A DNA stretch of 14,458 nucleotides. Source: Bacteroidales bacterium (GTDB lineage Bacteria; Bacteroidota; Bacteroidia; Bacteroidales; VadinHA17). Numbering within the stretch: the first letter of the stretch is position 1; each line of letters starts with the position of its first letter. The notes beneath the pieces are model-generated. The model was given only the letters and a program-made list of their open reading frames with translations, searched no databases and was not told the DNA's origin. Both the position numbers and the translations under genes were made by a program. The stretch is taken from NCBI GenBank assembly GCA_027451265.1, contig DAIDJT010000016.1, positions 1 to 14,458 on the forward strand, in the 5' to 3' direction. Of this stretch, positions 1 to 7,865 are shown one piece after another.

Positions 1-269
1 GGAACAACGATCTGCTGTCGATCACGCAACCCGTTGTGATCCTTGGAATTCACAGAGGCTACCTTGAAGCAGGAGCCGACCTGATCACAACAAACACCTT
101 CAATTCCAACAGGATATCGATGGCTGACTATGGAATGGAAGAACTGGTTTATGAGATTAACTACCAGTCGGCCATTCTGGCCTGTAAAGCCATTGCTGAA
201 TTTGAAGGAACTGATAAGCCTGCAGAAGGTCGAGAGGAAGGTTTGGAGGTTGGAGCTTTAAAACCGTAA
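1..269 (+). pseudogene. metH: metH 5' fragment, cobalamin-dependent methionine synthase, truncated
   Basis: The frame starting at base 3 is open from the window edge and reads NNDLLSITQPVV, then EAGADLITTNTFNSNRISMA and MADYGMEELVYEIN. This is the start of the N-terminal homocysteine-methyltransferase barrel of MetH, which normally has GNNDLL about 25-40 residues from its start. MetH transfers methyl from methyltetrahydrofolate to homocysteine via cobalamin in the cytosol and is about 1200 residues long. Here the frame matches the family only to about TDKP (codon ending near 224) and then stops at TAA 267-269. The expected GPTNRT motif and all later domains (rest of the barrel, folate, B12 and activation domains) are absent. 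The true start lies outside the window; the GTG at 36 is internal. The opposing nagA is also broken about 30 bp away. Family assignment is firm; whether this is a real pseudogene or a misassembly cannot be told from the sequence. Confidence 0.85.
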
Positions 270-299
270 AGTAATCCAATCTCTTCTGACGATAATGAC

Positions 300-1157
300 C
301 TATTGAAGATCATGACTTCGGTAAGCTCCCCGGTCATTCACTTCCACCGCATCAGAGACAAGAAAGAGTCTCTCTTTCATTATACTCTTCGCGATGGCTA
401 CCATCTGATAATCGACGTGTATTCCGTCAGCGATGATGCTGGCGCACGCTGTATCCGAAAGGAAGGCCGCTCCCGGCAGGCCGGGCTCACGGTGATGCAG
501 GGGTGACATGGCGTTGAAGAGATGCGTGGTGGTCTCAATACCCATCTCAAAACCCGCCATAGCTTCCCTGAAGGTAGCTTTGCTGTGTCCTGCCGCCACC
601 GTTATACCTCTCTCCCGGAGCAGGCTGATGACGTCCGGATTGCACTCCTCAGGCGCTACCGTCATCATCCTTATGGTGCCCGCTGCCTCAACCAGCAGGG
701 TGTTCACACTCTCCGGCGTAGCTTTCTTAATCAGTTCCGGAGAATGAGCCCCCCGCCTTGCGTGACTTATGAAGGGACCCTCCATATGAAGGCCCATAAC
801 AGCAGGATGCCTGCAGCCGGCTACTGTCCGGAAAGCAGCACGGTAAACCTCTTCGCTGTTGGTAGGCAATGCCAGCAGGAAACCGGTGGTGCCTGTTGAT
901 ACTATTGATTCGGTTATCCGGGCGAGAGCACCGGGGTCGGGATTGGAAGAAAAGAGAAAACCTCCCCCTCCGGCTATCTGGAGATCAATGAAACCTGCTG
1001 TCACCAGCCCTCCCCCGCAGTCAATGCGCAACTCCGCGGAAGAGGCCGGATCCGGATCAGAAAAGCCCTCAATCCGGTCACCGTTGATGATTAAAGCCTT
1101 CCCTTTAACCAGGTCCGTGCCCGTGAAAAAATCAGCATTGTAAAAGAGTGTGCGCAT
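300..1157 (-). pseudogene. nagA: N-acetylglucosamine-6-phosphate deacetylase, C-terminally truncated
   Basis: NagA removes the acetyl group from GlcNAc-6-phosphate in the cytosol, feeding amino-sugar and peptidoglycan recycling into GlcN-6-P. The 285 visible residues carry the amidohydrolase landmarks: AGFIDLQIAGGGG at about 54-66, the metal ligand Glu126 in MEGPF, His191 in AAGHSKA, His212 in THLFNAM, His247 in DGIHVD and the catalytic Asp269 in LVSDA. Family members are about 380 residues. This one loses similarity near GAY (residue 279) and ends at a TAG at 300-302, so roughly 100 C-terminal residues are missing. These include the expected LSGS region and the end of the barrel and small beta domain. 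The start ATG at 1155-1157 is 33 bp downstream of the prsW-like gene, so co-transcription is likely. Catalytic residues are present, but the missing C-terminus should prevent normal folding; I treat it as broken. Confidence 0.85.
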
Positions 1158-1190
1158 AACTCAAATGTGCTTGCTTCAACTACCTGTTTG

Positions 1191-2279
1191 TCACTCGAAA
1201 AAACGCCTGAGAAGGTTCGCCGAAATGAATGAACGCTTTCTGAACCTGTCCAGCAACTCGTCATTGATAGCCTGCAGCCTGCCGGCAACCTCCTCCACCC
1301 TGAAGAACCCGGTGCTGCCGCTATGGCCGAAGAAGGCCGAACCATAAACGCTCATCACAGTCCGCCCGTCATTGAATCTTGCCGGAACCAGCTTCTTGCT
1401 CAGCCTTTTATATTCCGGAGCAAATATCCTGAAAATCTTCCTGATATCATTGCGCGAGGCTATCTGATATCCGCAGTCGTCACAGCGGCATGACGTGAAG
1501 AAACTGTTCCTGCAGAGTTCCTTGGGGGCGGATGACCCGCAGTTAGGACACCCGATACCTTCAGCCTTCTCACCTGACGGTGAGTCAAACAGCTCTTTAA
1601 ACTCCGGCCTGAACGGCGAAACGACATTCGTATACTGCACCAGCCTGAGAGATTGCCTCAGGATAAGCCACAGGTAAATCAACAGGAGGAAATTGAACCA
1701 GGGACTGAATGCGAGGGCATCAAAGACGCCATGCAGTATGCTGGCAATGGCCAGGGCAACTATCACCGTGCTGAAGGGCTTGTTCTCCTTCTTGTACCTG
1801 TACCATGCATAGCCGATGATCACGCTGAATGAGATATGCGCGGGAGTGCTTATGAAAGCCCTGTAAACAAGCAGATATTGAGTCCCTTCTCCCGAATTGG
1901 CATAGAAAAAGTTCTCAATAATTGAAAAACCGAGGGCCACGCATGACATATATATGATTCCGTCAGTGAGTTCGTTGAACTGCTTCCTGATAAGAGCGTA
2001 AACTACCACCAGCCCCATCAGCTTGGCAAATTCCTCAACGGGACCAATTACAAGCAGTGATCCAAGCGTGTTGCTGATGACTTCATCTTCAAGGCCAAAT
2101 ATCCGAAGGAACTCATAGACACCCAGGGCTATCATGACCGCGGTTATGCCACCGGCCAGGAATGCCCAGATCATGGCCATGAATGTCTCTTTCTCATAAA
2201 TGTCGAAGCTGCGGATCCATGCAATGATAATCACACCAATCAGTGCAGATATCCACACGCTGAGATTAATAAAAGTCAT
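1191..2279 (-). CDS. PrsW-family intramembrane protease with C-terminal zinc ribbon
   Basis: The 362-residue protein has a hydrophobic N-terminal two-thirds with about seven to eight membrane segments (first at about 5-22, last at about 192-208). The signature motifs of the PrsW family are present: VEEFAK at 81-86, IIENFFY at 120-126, His148 in TPAHISFS and His183 in LHGVFDAL. PrsW (peptidase family M82, related to the CPBP/Rce1 fold) is known in Bacillus subtilis for site-1 cleavage of the anti-sigma factor RsiW. No anti-sigma factor lies nearby, so the substrate is unknown. After the membrane part there is a soluble tail of about 150 residues with paired cysteines Cys244-x2-Cys247 and Cys264/266-Cys269, which looks like a zinc ribbon, followed by a basic, uncharacterised C-terminus. 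The gene is 33 bp upstream of nagA and 64 bp downstream of the serine hydrolase pair. Family assignment is strong; protease activity and role are inferred. Confidence 0.85.
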   Translation of the reverse strand: MTFINLSVWISALIGVIIIAWIRSFDIYEKETFMAMIWAFLAGGITAVMIALGVYEFLRIFGLEDEVISNTLGSLLVIGPVEEFAKLMGLVVVYALIRKQFNELTDGIIYMSCVALGFSIIENFFYANSGEGTQYLLVYRAFISTPAHISFSVIIGYAWYRYKKENKPFSTVIVALAIASILHGVFDALAFSPWFNFLLLIYLWLILRQSLRLVQYTNVVSPFRPEFKELFDSPSGEKAEGIGCPNCGSSAPKELCRNSFFTSCRCDDCGYQIASRNDIRKIFRIFAPEYKRLSKKLVPARFNDGRTVMSVYGSAFFGHSGSTGFFRVEEVAGRLQAINDELLDRFRKRSFISANLLRRFFE

Positions 2280-2343
2280 AGTCAGGGTTTTCTGATTTGA
2301 ATGCTAAATTAACGTTTAGGTCCCGGTTCTCCCCGATTCAGAT

Positions 2344-3903
2344 TCATTTTTTCCTTTTTTCAAGGTACAGATCCTGAAAATCAAAACTGAAATCGGTAAG
2401 TGGGGATATTGCTTCCATGGTGAACGAAACCGGTTTCCCTTCCCTGTCAAGGGTGAACACAGCAAAGGCATCGGCATTGAAGCTCCTGTCATCCCATTTC
2501 ACGATCAGGGTGTTTGCAGTATAATGGAACATCTCACCCCTCATGCGCGGCGACTTGACAGCCCTGAACCTCAGCCTGCCATTTTCATTACTGATGACGA
2601 CGTCACCGAACCAGGCATCTGTATATGTTCCTTCAAACCCTTTCAGGTCAGTCTCTGCAGATGACTCCTTCCTTTTTGCCTCCACCGTTGTCCATACCCT
2701 GTCAGTGATTTCCTTCGCTTCAGCCTGCTGCTTCAGCATCCGGGCTTTAAGCTCCATAACCCGGTCATGGTTGCGGACCCCCAGGTAGCCGTCAATTATA
2801 CTGTTCGTGATGGCAGTGAAAGCAGATACCTCCTCCTGGTTGGTCAATACAATTATTCCCAGTCTGAGCTCGGGAATCATCGTAACCTGTGTCACTATTC
2901 CTGAATGACCACCTGTATGTGATACCTGCAGATATCCGTTTATATCCGTAAGGTTCCATCCAAGACCGTACGCTGCAAAATGGCTCCTGTAGCCGCTTTC
3001 CTCATTGACCGGCCTGATTGTCTGGGGTGTCCACATCTCCCTGTGGGCCGCCTCAGAGAAAATTCTCTGAGCGGTGTTAACACCGTAGCTGCCTCTGTTG
3101 AGCTGCATCATGACCCATTTGCTCATGTCGCTCACATTGCTGTAAATGCCTCCCACAGAGTTGTGCATCTTGGCCTCCTGCTTCAGAACCACCTGCAGCC
3201 TGCCGTCAACGGGCACATGGGCATCAATTATGTTGGACCGGTCTTTAATCCTTTTGAATGAAGCAGCCGATCCGTTCATCCCCAGCGGCCCCATTATCCG
3301 TGATTCCACGAAATCCTCCCAGCTCTGCCCAGACACCCTTTCCACCACCTCACCGGCCACGATGTAAAGCATGTTGTCATAATCATACTTCATCCGGAAA
3401 GGGGATGCCTGTTTCAGGTATCTCAGGTTGTGTATTATTTCTGTGGTTGTGAAATCAGCTGAATCGGGCCACCCCATAAGGTCACCTGCACCGAGGCCCA
3501 TGCCGCTCCGGTGGGTGAGGAGGTCCTTGATTATGAAGTCTTCGGTGACATATGAGTTGTACAGCCTGAATTCAGGGATTATGTCAGTCACCCTGGTATC
3601 CCATGTGAGTTTGCCTTCATCAATGAGTATGCCCAGTGCCGCAGATGTGAAAGCTTTGGTGTTCGATGCAATGGCGAAGAGGGTGTTTTCATCAGTCTTC
3701 CTGCCCGTGGCTGTTGAGCGCACACCGTATCCCTTCATGTGTACCACCTGGTCATCCTTGATCACAGCCACGGCAATGCCGGGAACATTGAATTCCTGCA
3801 TGACCCGCTCAGTAAGCCTGTCAATCTTTTTTCCGGACAATGGCTGTCCGTAAACGGTTACAGTCAGGGTAAAAACAAGGATCAGTGATACTGTACGCTT
3901 CAT
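2344..3903 (-). CDS. Exported serine hydrolase, beta-lactamase/S12 type with DUF3471-like tail (downstream paralog)
   Basis: This 519-residue protein has a Sec signal peptide (MKRTVSLILVFTLTVTVYG, likely cut near residue 19-20). A penicillin-binding-protein/class C beta-lactamase-like domain covers about 25-380. The nucleophile motif SxxK is Ser80-Asn-Thr-Lys83, the YxN motif is Tyr175-Asp-Asn177, and the third motif is HTG at 329-331. The family signature LLTHRSGMG lies at 128-136. The last ~95 residues, with a YTDAWFGDVVIS stretch, resemble the DUF3471 beta-barrel common behind such domains in Bacteroidota. Members act as esterases, D-aminopeptidases or DD-peptidases in the periplasm; the substrate here is not predictable. 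The start ATG at 3901-3903 overlaps the TGA of the upstream paralog as ATGA, implying translational coupling. Between residues 31 and 130 the two proteins agree at 86 of 100 positions, so this is a recent tandem duplicate. Confidence 0.88.
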   Translation of the reverse strand: MKRTVSLILVFTLTVTVYGQPLSGKKIDRLTERVMQEFNVPGIAVAVIKDDQVVHMKGYGVRSTATGRKTDENTLFAIASNTKAFTSAALGILIDEGKLTWDTRVTDIIPEFRLYNSYVTEDFIIKDLLTHRSGMGLGAGDLMGWPDSADFTTTEIIHNLRYLKQASPFRMKYDYDNMLYIVAGEVVERVSGQSWEDFVESRIMGPLGMNGSAASFKRIKDRSNIIDAHVPVDGRLQVVLKQEAKMHNSVGGIYSNVSDMSKWVMMQLNRGSYGVNTAQRIFSEAAHREMWTPQTIRPVNEESGYRSHFAAYGLGWNLTDINGYLQVSHTGGHSGIVTQVTMIPELRLGIIVLTNQEEVSAFTAITNSIIDGYLGVRNHDRVMELKARMLKQQAEAKEITDRVWTTVEAKRKESSAETDLKGFEGTYTDAWFGDVVISNENGRLRFRAVKSPRMRGEMFHYTANTLIVKWDDRSFNADAFAVFTLDREGKPVSFTMEAISPLTDFSFDFQDLYLEKRKK

Positions 3904-5462
3904 TTGACTTCCTTACGCTTCGGATTCAGATCCTGGAAATCATAGCTGAAGTCGGTCAGGGGCGAGATGGCATCCATTGTGAAAGCGGCAGCCTTTCCTT
4001 CCCTGTCAAGCGTGAAAACCGCCCAGGCATCGGCATCCATCGACCGGTCATCCCACTTTACCACGAAGGTGTTGCCTGTGTAGTAAAGCATCTCCCCGCG
4101 CATCTTTGGCGACTTGACTGACCGGAAGCGAAGTTTACCGCTTTCATCCGATATGACTATGTCTCCGAACCATATGTCGGAGTAAGTGCCGGTGTAAATT
4201 GCATTGTTTACCGGCATCGAACTCTTTGAACGCTGTGCCTCAATTTTTGCCCATATCTCATCGGTAATCCTTTTTGCTTCTGCCACGCCCTTATCACCAT
4301 TCTCTTTAAGTGTTTTAATCCAGTCATTCCCTTTTATGCCGAGGTAACCGTCCTTGATTGTGTTTGTGATTGCGGTGAAGGCAGCCCCATCCTGCTGGTT
4401 AGTGAACACTATTATTCCGATTTTCAGCTCCGGGATCAGGGTGACCTGCGTCACAATGCCTGCCAGGCCGCCTGTATGAGATGCCTGCAGATAGCCTGCC
4501 ACATCAGAAAGACCCCAGCCAAGGCCATAGGCCGAAAAATGAACCCTGTAGGGGCCGGGATTCCGAACCGGAATTACGGTCTGAGGGGTCCACATCTCAC
4601 GGTGGACCTTATCAGATAGCAGCTGACTCTTGTTGCCCTCACCATATTTGCCTCGGTTGAGCTGCATCATGGCCCATTTTGTCATGTCGGATACACTGCT
4701 CATGATACCGCCGGCCGGATCAAGGAGAGTGCTTGCGTACATTGGAACCACCTGCAGGACACCGTTGACCGGCACATGGGCATCAATCATGTTCGACCTG
4801 TCCCTTACCCTGTTGAGCGACGCTGCAGAGTTCCCCATCCCCAGCGGCTTCATTATCCTTGACTCAACAAACTCGTCCCATCCCTGACCGGAAACCCTGG
4901 CCACCACCTCGCCGGCCACCAGGTAAAGCAGGTTATCATAATCATACTTCGTCCTGAATGATGAGGTCTGCTTCAGGTACCGGAGATTGTGGATGATCTC
5001 TTCCTTTGTAAAGACTGATGAATCGGGCCACAGCATTAGGTCACCCGCACCAAGGCCCATGCCGCTGCGGTGGGTAAGCAGGTCCTTTATGTTGAAATCC
5101 TCTGTGACATATGAGTTGTAAAGCCTGAACTCAGGGATGATGTCTGTGACCTTTGTCTCCCAGGTCAGTTTTCCTTCGTCAACAAGGATGCCCAGTGCGG
5201 CTGATGTGAAGGCCTTCGAGTTGGAGGCGATTGCAAAAAGAGTGTTCTCGTCAGTCTTTTTGCCGGTGGCAATTGAGCTCACACCGTAACCCTTCATGTG
5301 AACAACCCTGTCATCCTTGATAACCGCAACGGCTATCCCCGGAACATTAAAGGTCTCCATTGTACGGACGACAAGCTTGTCAATATCTTCAGAATTAAGT
5401 GGTTGGGACCATGATGCGACGCAAACCATCAGCATCAGCGAAAGGGAAAGGATCTTCTTCAT
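3900..5462 (-). CDS. Exported serine hydrolase, beta-lactamase/S12 type with DUF3471-like tail (upstream paralog)
   Basis: This 520-residue protein is the first gene of the pair. I chose the ATG at 5460-5462 because it is followed at once by a signal peptide (MKKILSLSLMLMVCVASWS) and aligns with the start of the downstream paralog. The frame stays open upstream to an ATG at 5573, but those 37 residues are polar and would bury the signal peptide. Catalytic motifs sit at the same positions as in the paralog: Ser80-Asn-Ser-Lys83, Tyr175-Asp-Asn177 and His329-Thr-Gly. The substrate-side segment differs between copies, with LLDPAGGI near 246-253 here and MHNSVGGI in the other. PAGG is the commoner form in this family as I know it, so this copy may be the more conserved one. 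The C-terminal DUF3471-like domain is present. Predicted location is the periplasm; a role in peptide, ester or cell-wall hydrolysis is inferred from family only. Confidence 0.88.
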   Translation of the reverse strand: MKKILSLSLMLMVCVASWSQPLNSEDIDKLVVRTMETFNVPGIAVAVIKDDRVVHMKGYGVSSIATGKKTDENTLFAIASNSKAFTSAALGILVDEGKLTWETKVTDIIPEFRLYNSYVTEDFNIKDLLTHRSGMGLGAGDLMLWPDSSVFTKEEIIHNLRYLKQTSSFRTKYDYDNLLYLVAGEVVARVSGQGWDEFVESRIMKPLGMGNSAASLNRVRDRSNMIDAHVPVNGVLQVVPMYASTLLDPAGGIMSSVSDMTKWAMMQLNRGKYGEGNKSQLLSDKVHREMWTPQTVIPVRNPGPYRVHFSAYGLGWGLSDVAGYLQASHTGGLAGIVTQVTLIPELKIGIIVFTNQQDGAAFTAITNTIKDGYLGIKGNDWIKTLKENGDKGVAEAKRITDEIWAKIEAQRSKSSMPVNNAIYTGTYSDIWFGDIVISDESGKLRFRSVKSPKMRGEMLYYTGNTFVVKWDDRSMDADAWAVFTLDREGKAAAFTMDAISPLTDFSYDFQDLNPKRKEVK

Positions 5463-5488
5463 ATGAAAGTTTGAGTTTAATGAGAGAA

Positions 5489-5496
5489 TAAAGTTA
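5489..5496 (-). promoter_or_regulatory. Possible Bacteroidota -7 promoter box for the serine hydrolase pair
   Basis: On the minus strand this reads TAACTTTA, one mismatch from the Bacteroidota consensus TAnnTTTG. It lies 27 bp before the chosen ATG, which would give a 5' leader of about 20 bases. No convincing TTTG -33 element is seen at the right distance, so the call is tentative. Confidence 0.3.
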
Positions 5497-5692
5497 GCAC
5501 AATTGCCCGAAAGCGGAGTCTTGTTGTGCAACCTGTATGGCAAGCCGGAAGGAACAGACTTTTTCTTCATCAAATTTTCATAATTGCCTTTTTACTTTTA
5601 CATGGTCAGGATATTGAAGACACCATGCTTCACCTGCGTCTTCCAAGGCAGATTATTCATTCTTTCTTTCCATAAGTCCGTTTTAATGCAGC

Positions 5693-5725
5693 GAAGACTG
5701 CCGGTGCCCCAATCCGGCAGTCTTC
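5693..5725 (-). terminator. Stem-loop, probable terminator of the S9A operon
   Basis: GAAGACTGCCGG (5693-5704) and CCGGCAGTCTTC (5714-5725) form a perfect 12-bp inverted repeat with a 9-base loop. It starts 43 bp after the TAG of the S9A peptidase gene on the minus strand. The run of T expected after an intrinsic terminator is missing: the minus strand continues GCTGCATTAAAAC. It may therefore end transcription weakly or protect the 3' end of the mRNA. Confidence 0.55.
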
Positions 5726-5768
5726 CACTTTATATACTGACTGCAGCGCAATATGCCACGCTGACAGT

Positions 5769-7865
5769 CTATTTCCCGAGTTTCATATTGAGATAGGTGT
5801 ACATCAGTGCCCACATTTCAGCCTCCTGGGCGTTTGTGGAAGCTGCCCCGTGGCCACCCTCAATTGTTTCATGATACAATACCGGGTGCCCCATATCAAC
5901 CATTTTTGCTGCCATCTTGCGTGCATGACCCGGATGAACCCTGTCATCCTTGGTTGAGGTTATAAAGAGAGGCTGCGGATATTTCACATCCTTACTTACA
6001 TTCTGATAGGGCGAGTATTTGCTGATAAATGCCCAGTCTTCAGGAACATCAGGGTTGCCATATTCATCCATCCAGCTTGCACCCGCAAGCAGCTTGTTGT
6101 ACCTGTTCATATCAAGCAGCGGAGCGCCGACAACAACCGCATTCCAGAGATCGGGCCTCTGCGTCAGTGCCACTCCTGCAAGCAGGCCTCCGTTGCTCCA
6201 GCCATACGCACCCATGTGTGCAGGGGTGGTTATGTTGCGCTTGATAAGATCCTCTGCCACCGCAAAGAAATCATCATAGGCATTCTGCCTCTTTTCCCTC
6301 AGGGCTGACTTGTGCCATTCAGGGCCGAACTCACCTCCGCCACGGATGTTGGCAATCACATAAACACCTCCCTTTTCAATCCAGCCTATGCCGGTGGTGG
6401 CGCTGTAACCCGGACGTGTGGCGCTGTTGAAACCGCCGTAACCGTAAACCAGGGTGGGGTTGGTGCCGTCATAGGCCATGTCTGCAGGGTAAACAATGAA
6501 GTAGGGAATCATTGTGCCGTCTTTTGATGCAACTTCATACTGGTCTACCTTGATTCCTTCAGCATTGAAGTAGTCTTTTTGCTTTCTGATCGGCTTTATC
6601 TCCTTTCCGTCACCGTGGTAAAGTGTTGTGGGCGTAACCGGGTTGCTGAATGTAAAGAACCAGTCGTTCGACAGATCATCCGAACCCGCAAGCCCCACAG
6701 TTCCAATACCGGGTACAGGTACTTCCTCAAATGACCACTTCCCGTCAGCCGGACGGATTATCTTCAGTCTGCCCTGGACATTCTCCATGGTGGAAATCAC
6801 CATGAAATCACGGGTGGTCATCAGCCCGCTGAGGCTCTCCCTTTCACCCGGGACATAAATCGTTTTAACAAGTGAAGTGCCTGCCAGGAAGGAGGGAAGA
6901 TCAAAACTGACAAGCGTCCCCGTTTTGAAGGTCTCGCCGCTGACGCTCCAGTCTGACTGAAGGTAAAGCAGGAGCTGATCCTTGAACATTCCTCTTGTTT
7001 CAACATCCTTCGGGATGTCGATTTTCTTAAGTCCCTCAGGGGTCAGGAGATACATGGTTGATTCATAAAACCCGATGCTTTCATTCAGCGTGACATACCG
7101 TTTCCCGTTCACTTCGCTGCTGTTTACAAATATCCCCATATTTGTGGTATCAGTCTGGTGTACGGTGGCAGCGTTTGCCGGATCCTCGCCTCTCTTCCAT
7201 ATTTTCGCCACAGCGGGATAGCCTGATGATGTCATGGTGCCAGGCCCGTAATTGGTGGCAACAAGTATGTGATCTTTGTCAATCCATGCCGCGCTGCCCT
7301 TGCTCTCGGGCACGGTGAATCCGCCTTCGACAAACTTCTTCTCCACCGCATCAAATTCCCGGATGACACTCTCATCCTTGCCGCCGTCAGAAATATACAG
7401 CAGGCAATAGCGGTTTTCCGGGGCAAGCCATGATGCCCCTCCAAAGACCCATTTCTTCCCATCTTCAGCTGACAGGGCGTCAAGGTCAAGAACAGGCTCC
7501 CATTCATTTTTGCCGGCGAGGTAATCCTTCTTCGTCATCCTCCTCCAGAGGCCTCTTTCGTTCTTTTCATCCTGCCACAGGTTATAGCTCATCTCCCCGG
7601 TAATATCCGGGAAAATGATCCTGTCCCTGTCATTGAATACCTCAAGGTACCTGTCACGTAGTTCTGTGTAAACCGGCTGCGTGGTCAGGACTTCATCGGA
7701 AAGCCTGTTCTGCTCGCGTGCCCAGGCAAGAGATTTCTCACTCTCAACCTCCTCGAGCCAGAGATATTGATCGGTCCCTTCGATATTTTTATTTTTCTTA
7801 TCCCCGCACCCGGGTAAAATCAGTAAAAGCATAATTAATGCAATCAGGTTACTTGACTTTTTCAT
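5769..7865 (-). CDS. Prolyl oligopeptidase family serine peptidase (S9A), lipoprotein
   Basis: The 698-residue length fits prolyl oligopeptidases (about 700). The N-terminus MKKSSNLIALIMLLLILPGC is a lipoprotein signal with lipobox L-P-G-Cys20, so the enzyme is probably anchored in a membrane facing the periplasm or cell surface. The segment around YLWLEEVESEKSLAWAREQN is the typical S9A N-terminal region. A beta-propeller covers about 70-410 and the alpha/beta hydrolase domain about 430-698. The catalytic triad is Ser557 in GWSNGG, the Asp pair 640/641 in KDDRVHPGH, and His672 in EGGHGA. The family cleaves short peptides after proline, and the propeller excludes large proteins. The start ATG at 7863-7865 lies inside the end of the upstream membrane-protein gene (17-bp overlap), indicating an operon. 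Strict proline specificity is inferred from the family, not shown. Confidence 0.92.
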   Translation of the reverse strand: MKKSSNLIALIMLLLILPGCGDKKNKNIEGTDQYLWLEEVESEKSLAWAREQNRLSDEVLTTQPVYTELRDRYLEVFNDRDRIIFPDITGEMSYNLWQDEKNERGLWRRMTKKDYLAGKNEWEPVLDLDALSAEDGKKWVFGGASWLAPENRYCLLYISDGGKDESVIREFDAVEKKFVEGGFTVPESKGSAAWIDKDHILVATNYGPGTMTSSGYPAVAKIWKRGEDPANAATVHQTDTTNMGIFVNSSEVNGKRYVTLNESIGFYESTMYLLTPEGLKKIDIPKDVETRGMFKDQLLLYLQSDWSVSGETFKTGTLVSFDLPSFLAGTSLVKTIYVPGERESLSGLMTTRDFMVISTMENVQGRLKIIRPADGKWSFEEVPVPGIGTVGLAGSDDLSNDWFFTFSNPVTPTTLYHGDGKEIKPIRKQKDYFNAEGIKVDQYEVASKDGTMIPYFIVYPADMAYDGTNPTLVYGYGGFNSATRPGYSATTGIGWIEKGGVYVIANIRGGGEFGPEWHKSALREKRQNAYDDFFAVAEDLIKRNITTPAHMGAYGWSNGGLLAGVALTQRPDLWNAVVVGAPLLDMNRYNKLLAGASWMDEYGNPDVPEDWAFISKYSPYQNVSKDVKYPQPLFITSTKDDRVHPGHARKMAAKMVDMGHPVLYHETIEGGHGAASTNAQEAEMWALMYTYLNMKLGK

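Larger units (their letters stand above)
5463..5768. other. 306-bp intergenic region between two minus-strand transcription units
   Basis: No coding sequence is supported here. The stretch holds a strong 12-bp stem-loop at 5693-5725, a weaker 6-bp inverted repeat (GAAGAC 5616-5621 with GTCTTC 5638-5643, 16-base loop), and a possible promoter box just before the serine hydrolase gene. It separates the three-gene unit ending at 5769 from the hydrolase pair starting at 5462. Confidence 0.7.

Noticed and set aside
36..269. Small independent gene starting at GTG 36
   Set aside because: The frame is open to the window edge and upstream codons (NNDLLSITQP) already match MetH, so this is the inside of a longer gene.
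2344..5462. Antibiotic-resistance beta-lactamases
   Set aside because: They have the SxxK, YxN and HTG motifs of the wider S12/beta-lactamase fold, but also the DUF3471-like tail and family wording of general serine hydrolases; nothing points to drug resistance.
5463..5573. Longer start for the upstream serine hydrolase, adding 37 residues
   Set aside because: The extension is polar and precedes an obvious signal peptide; the internal ATG at 5462 aligns with the start of the tandem paralog and leaves room for a promoter.
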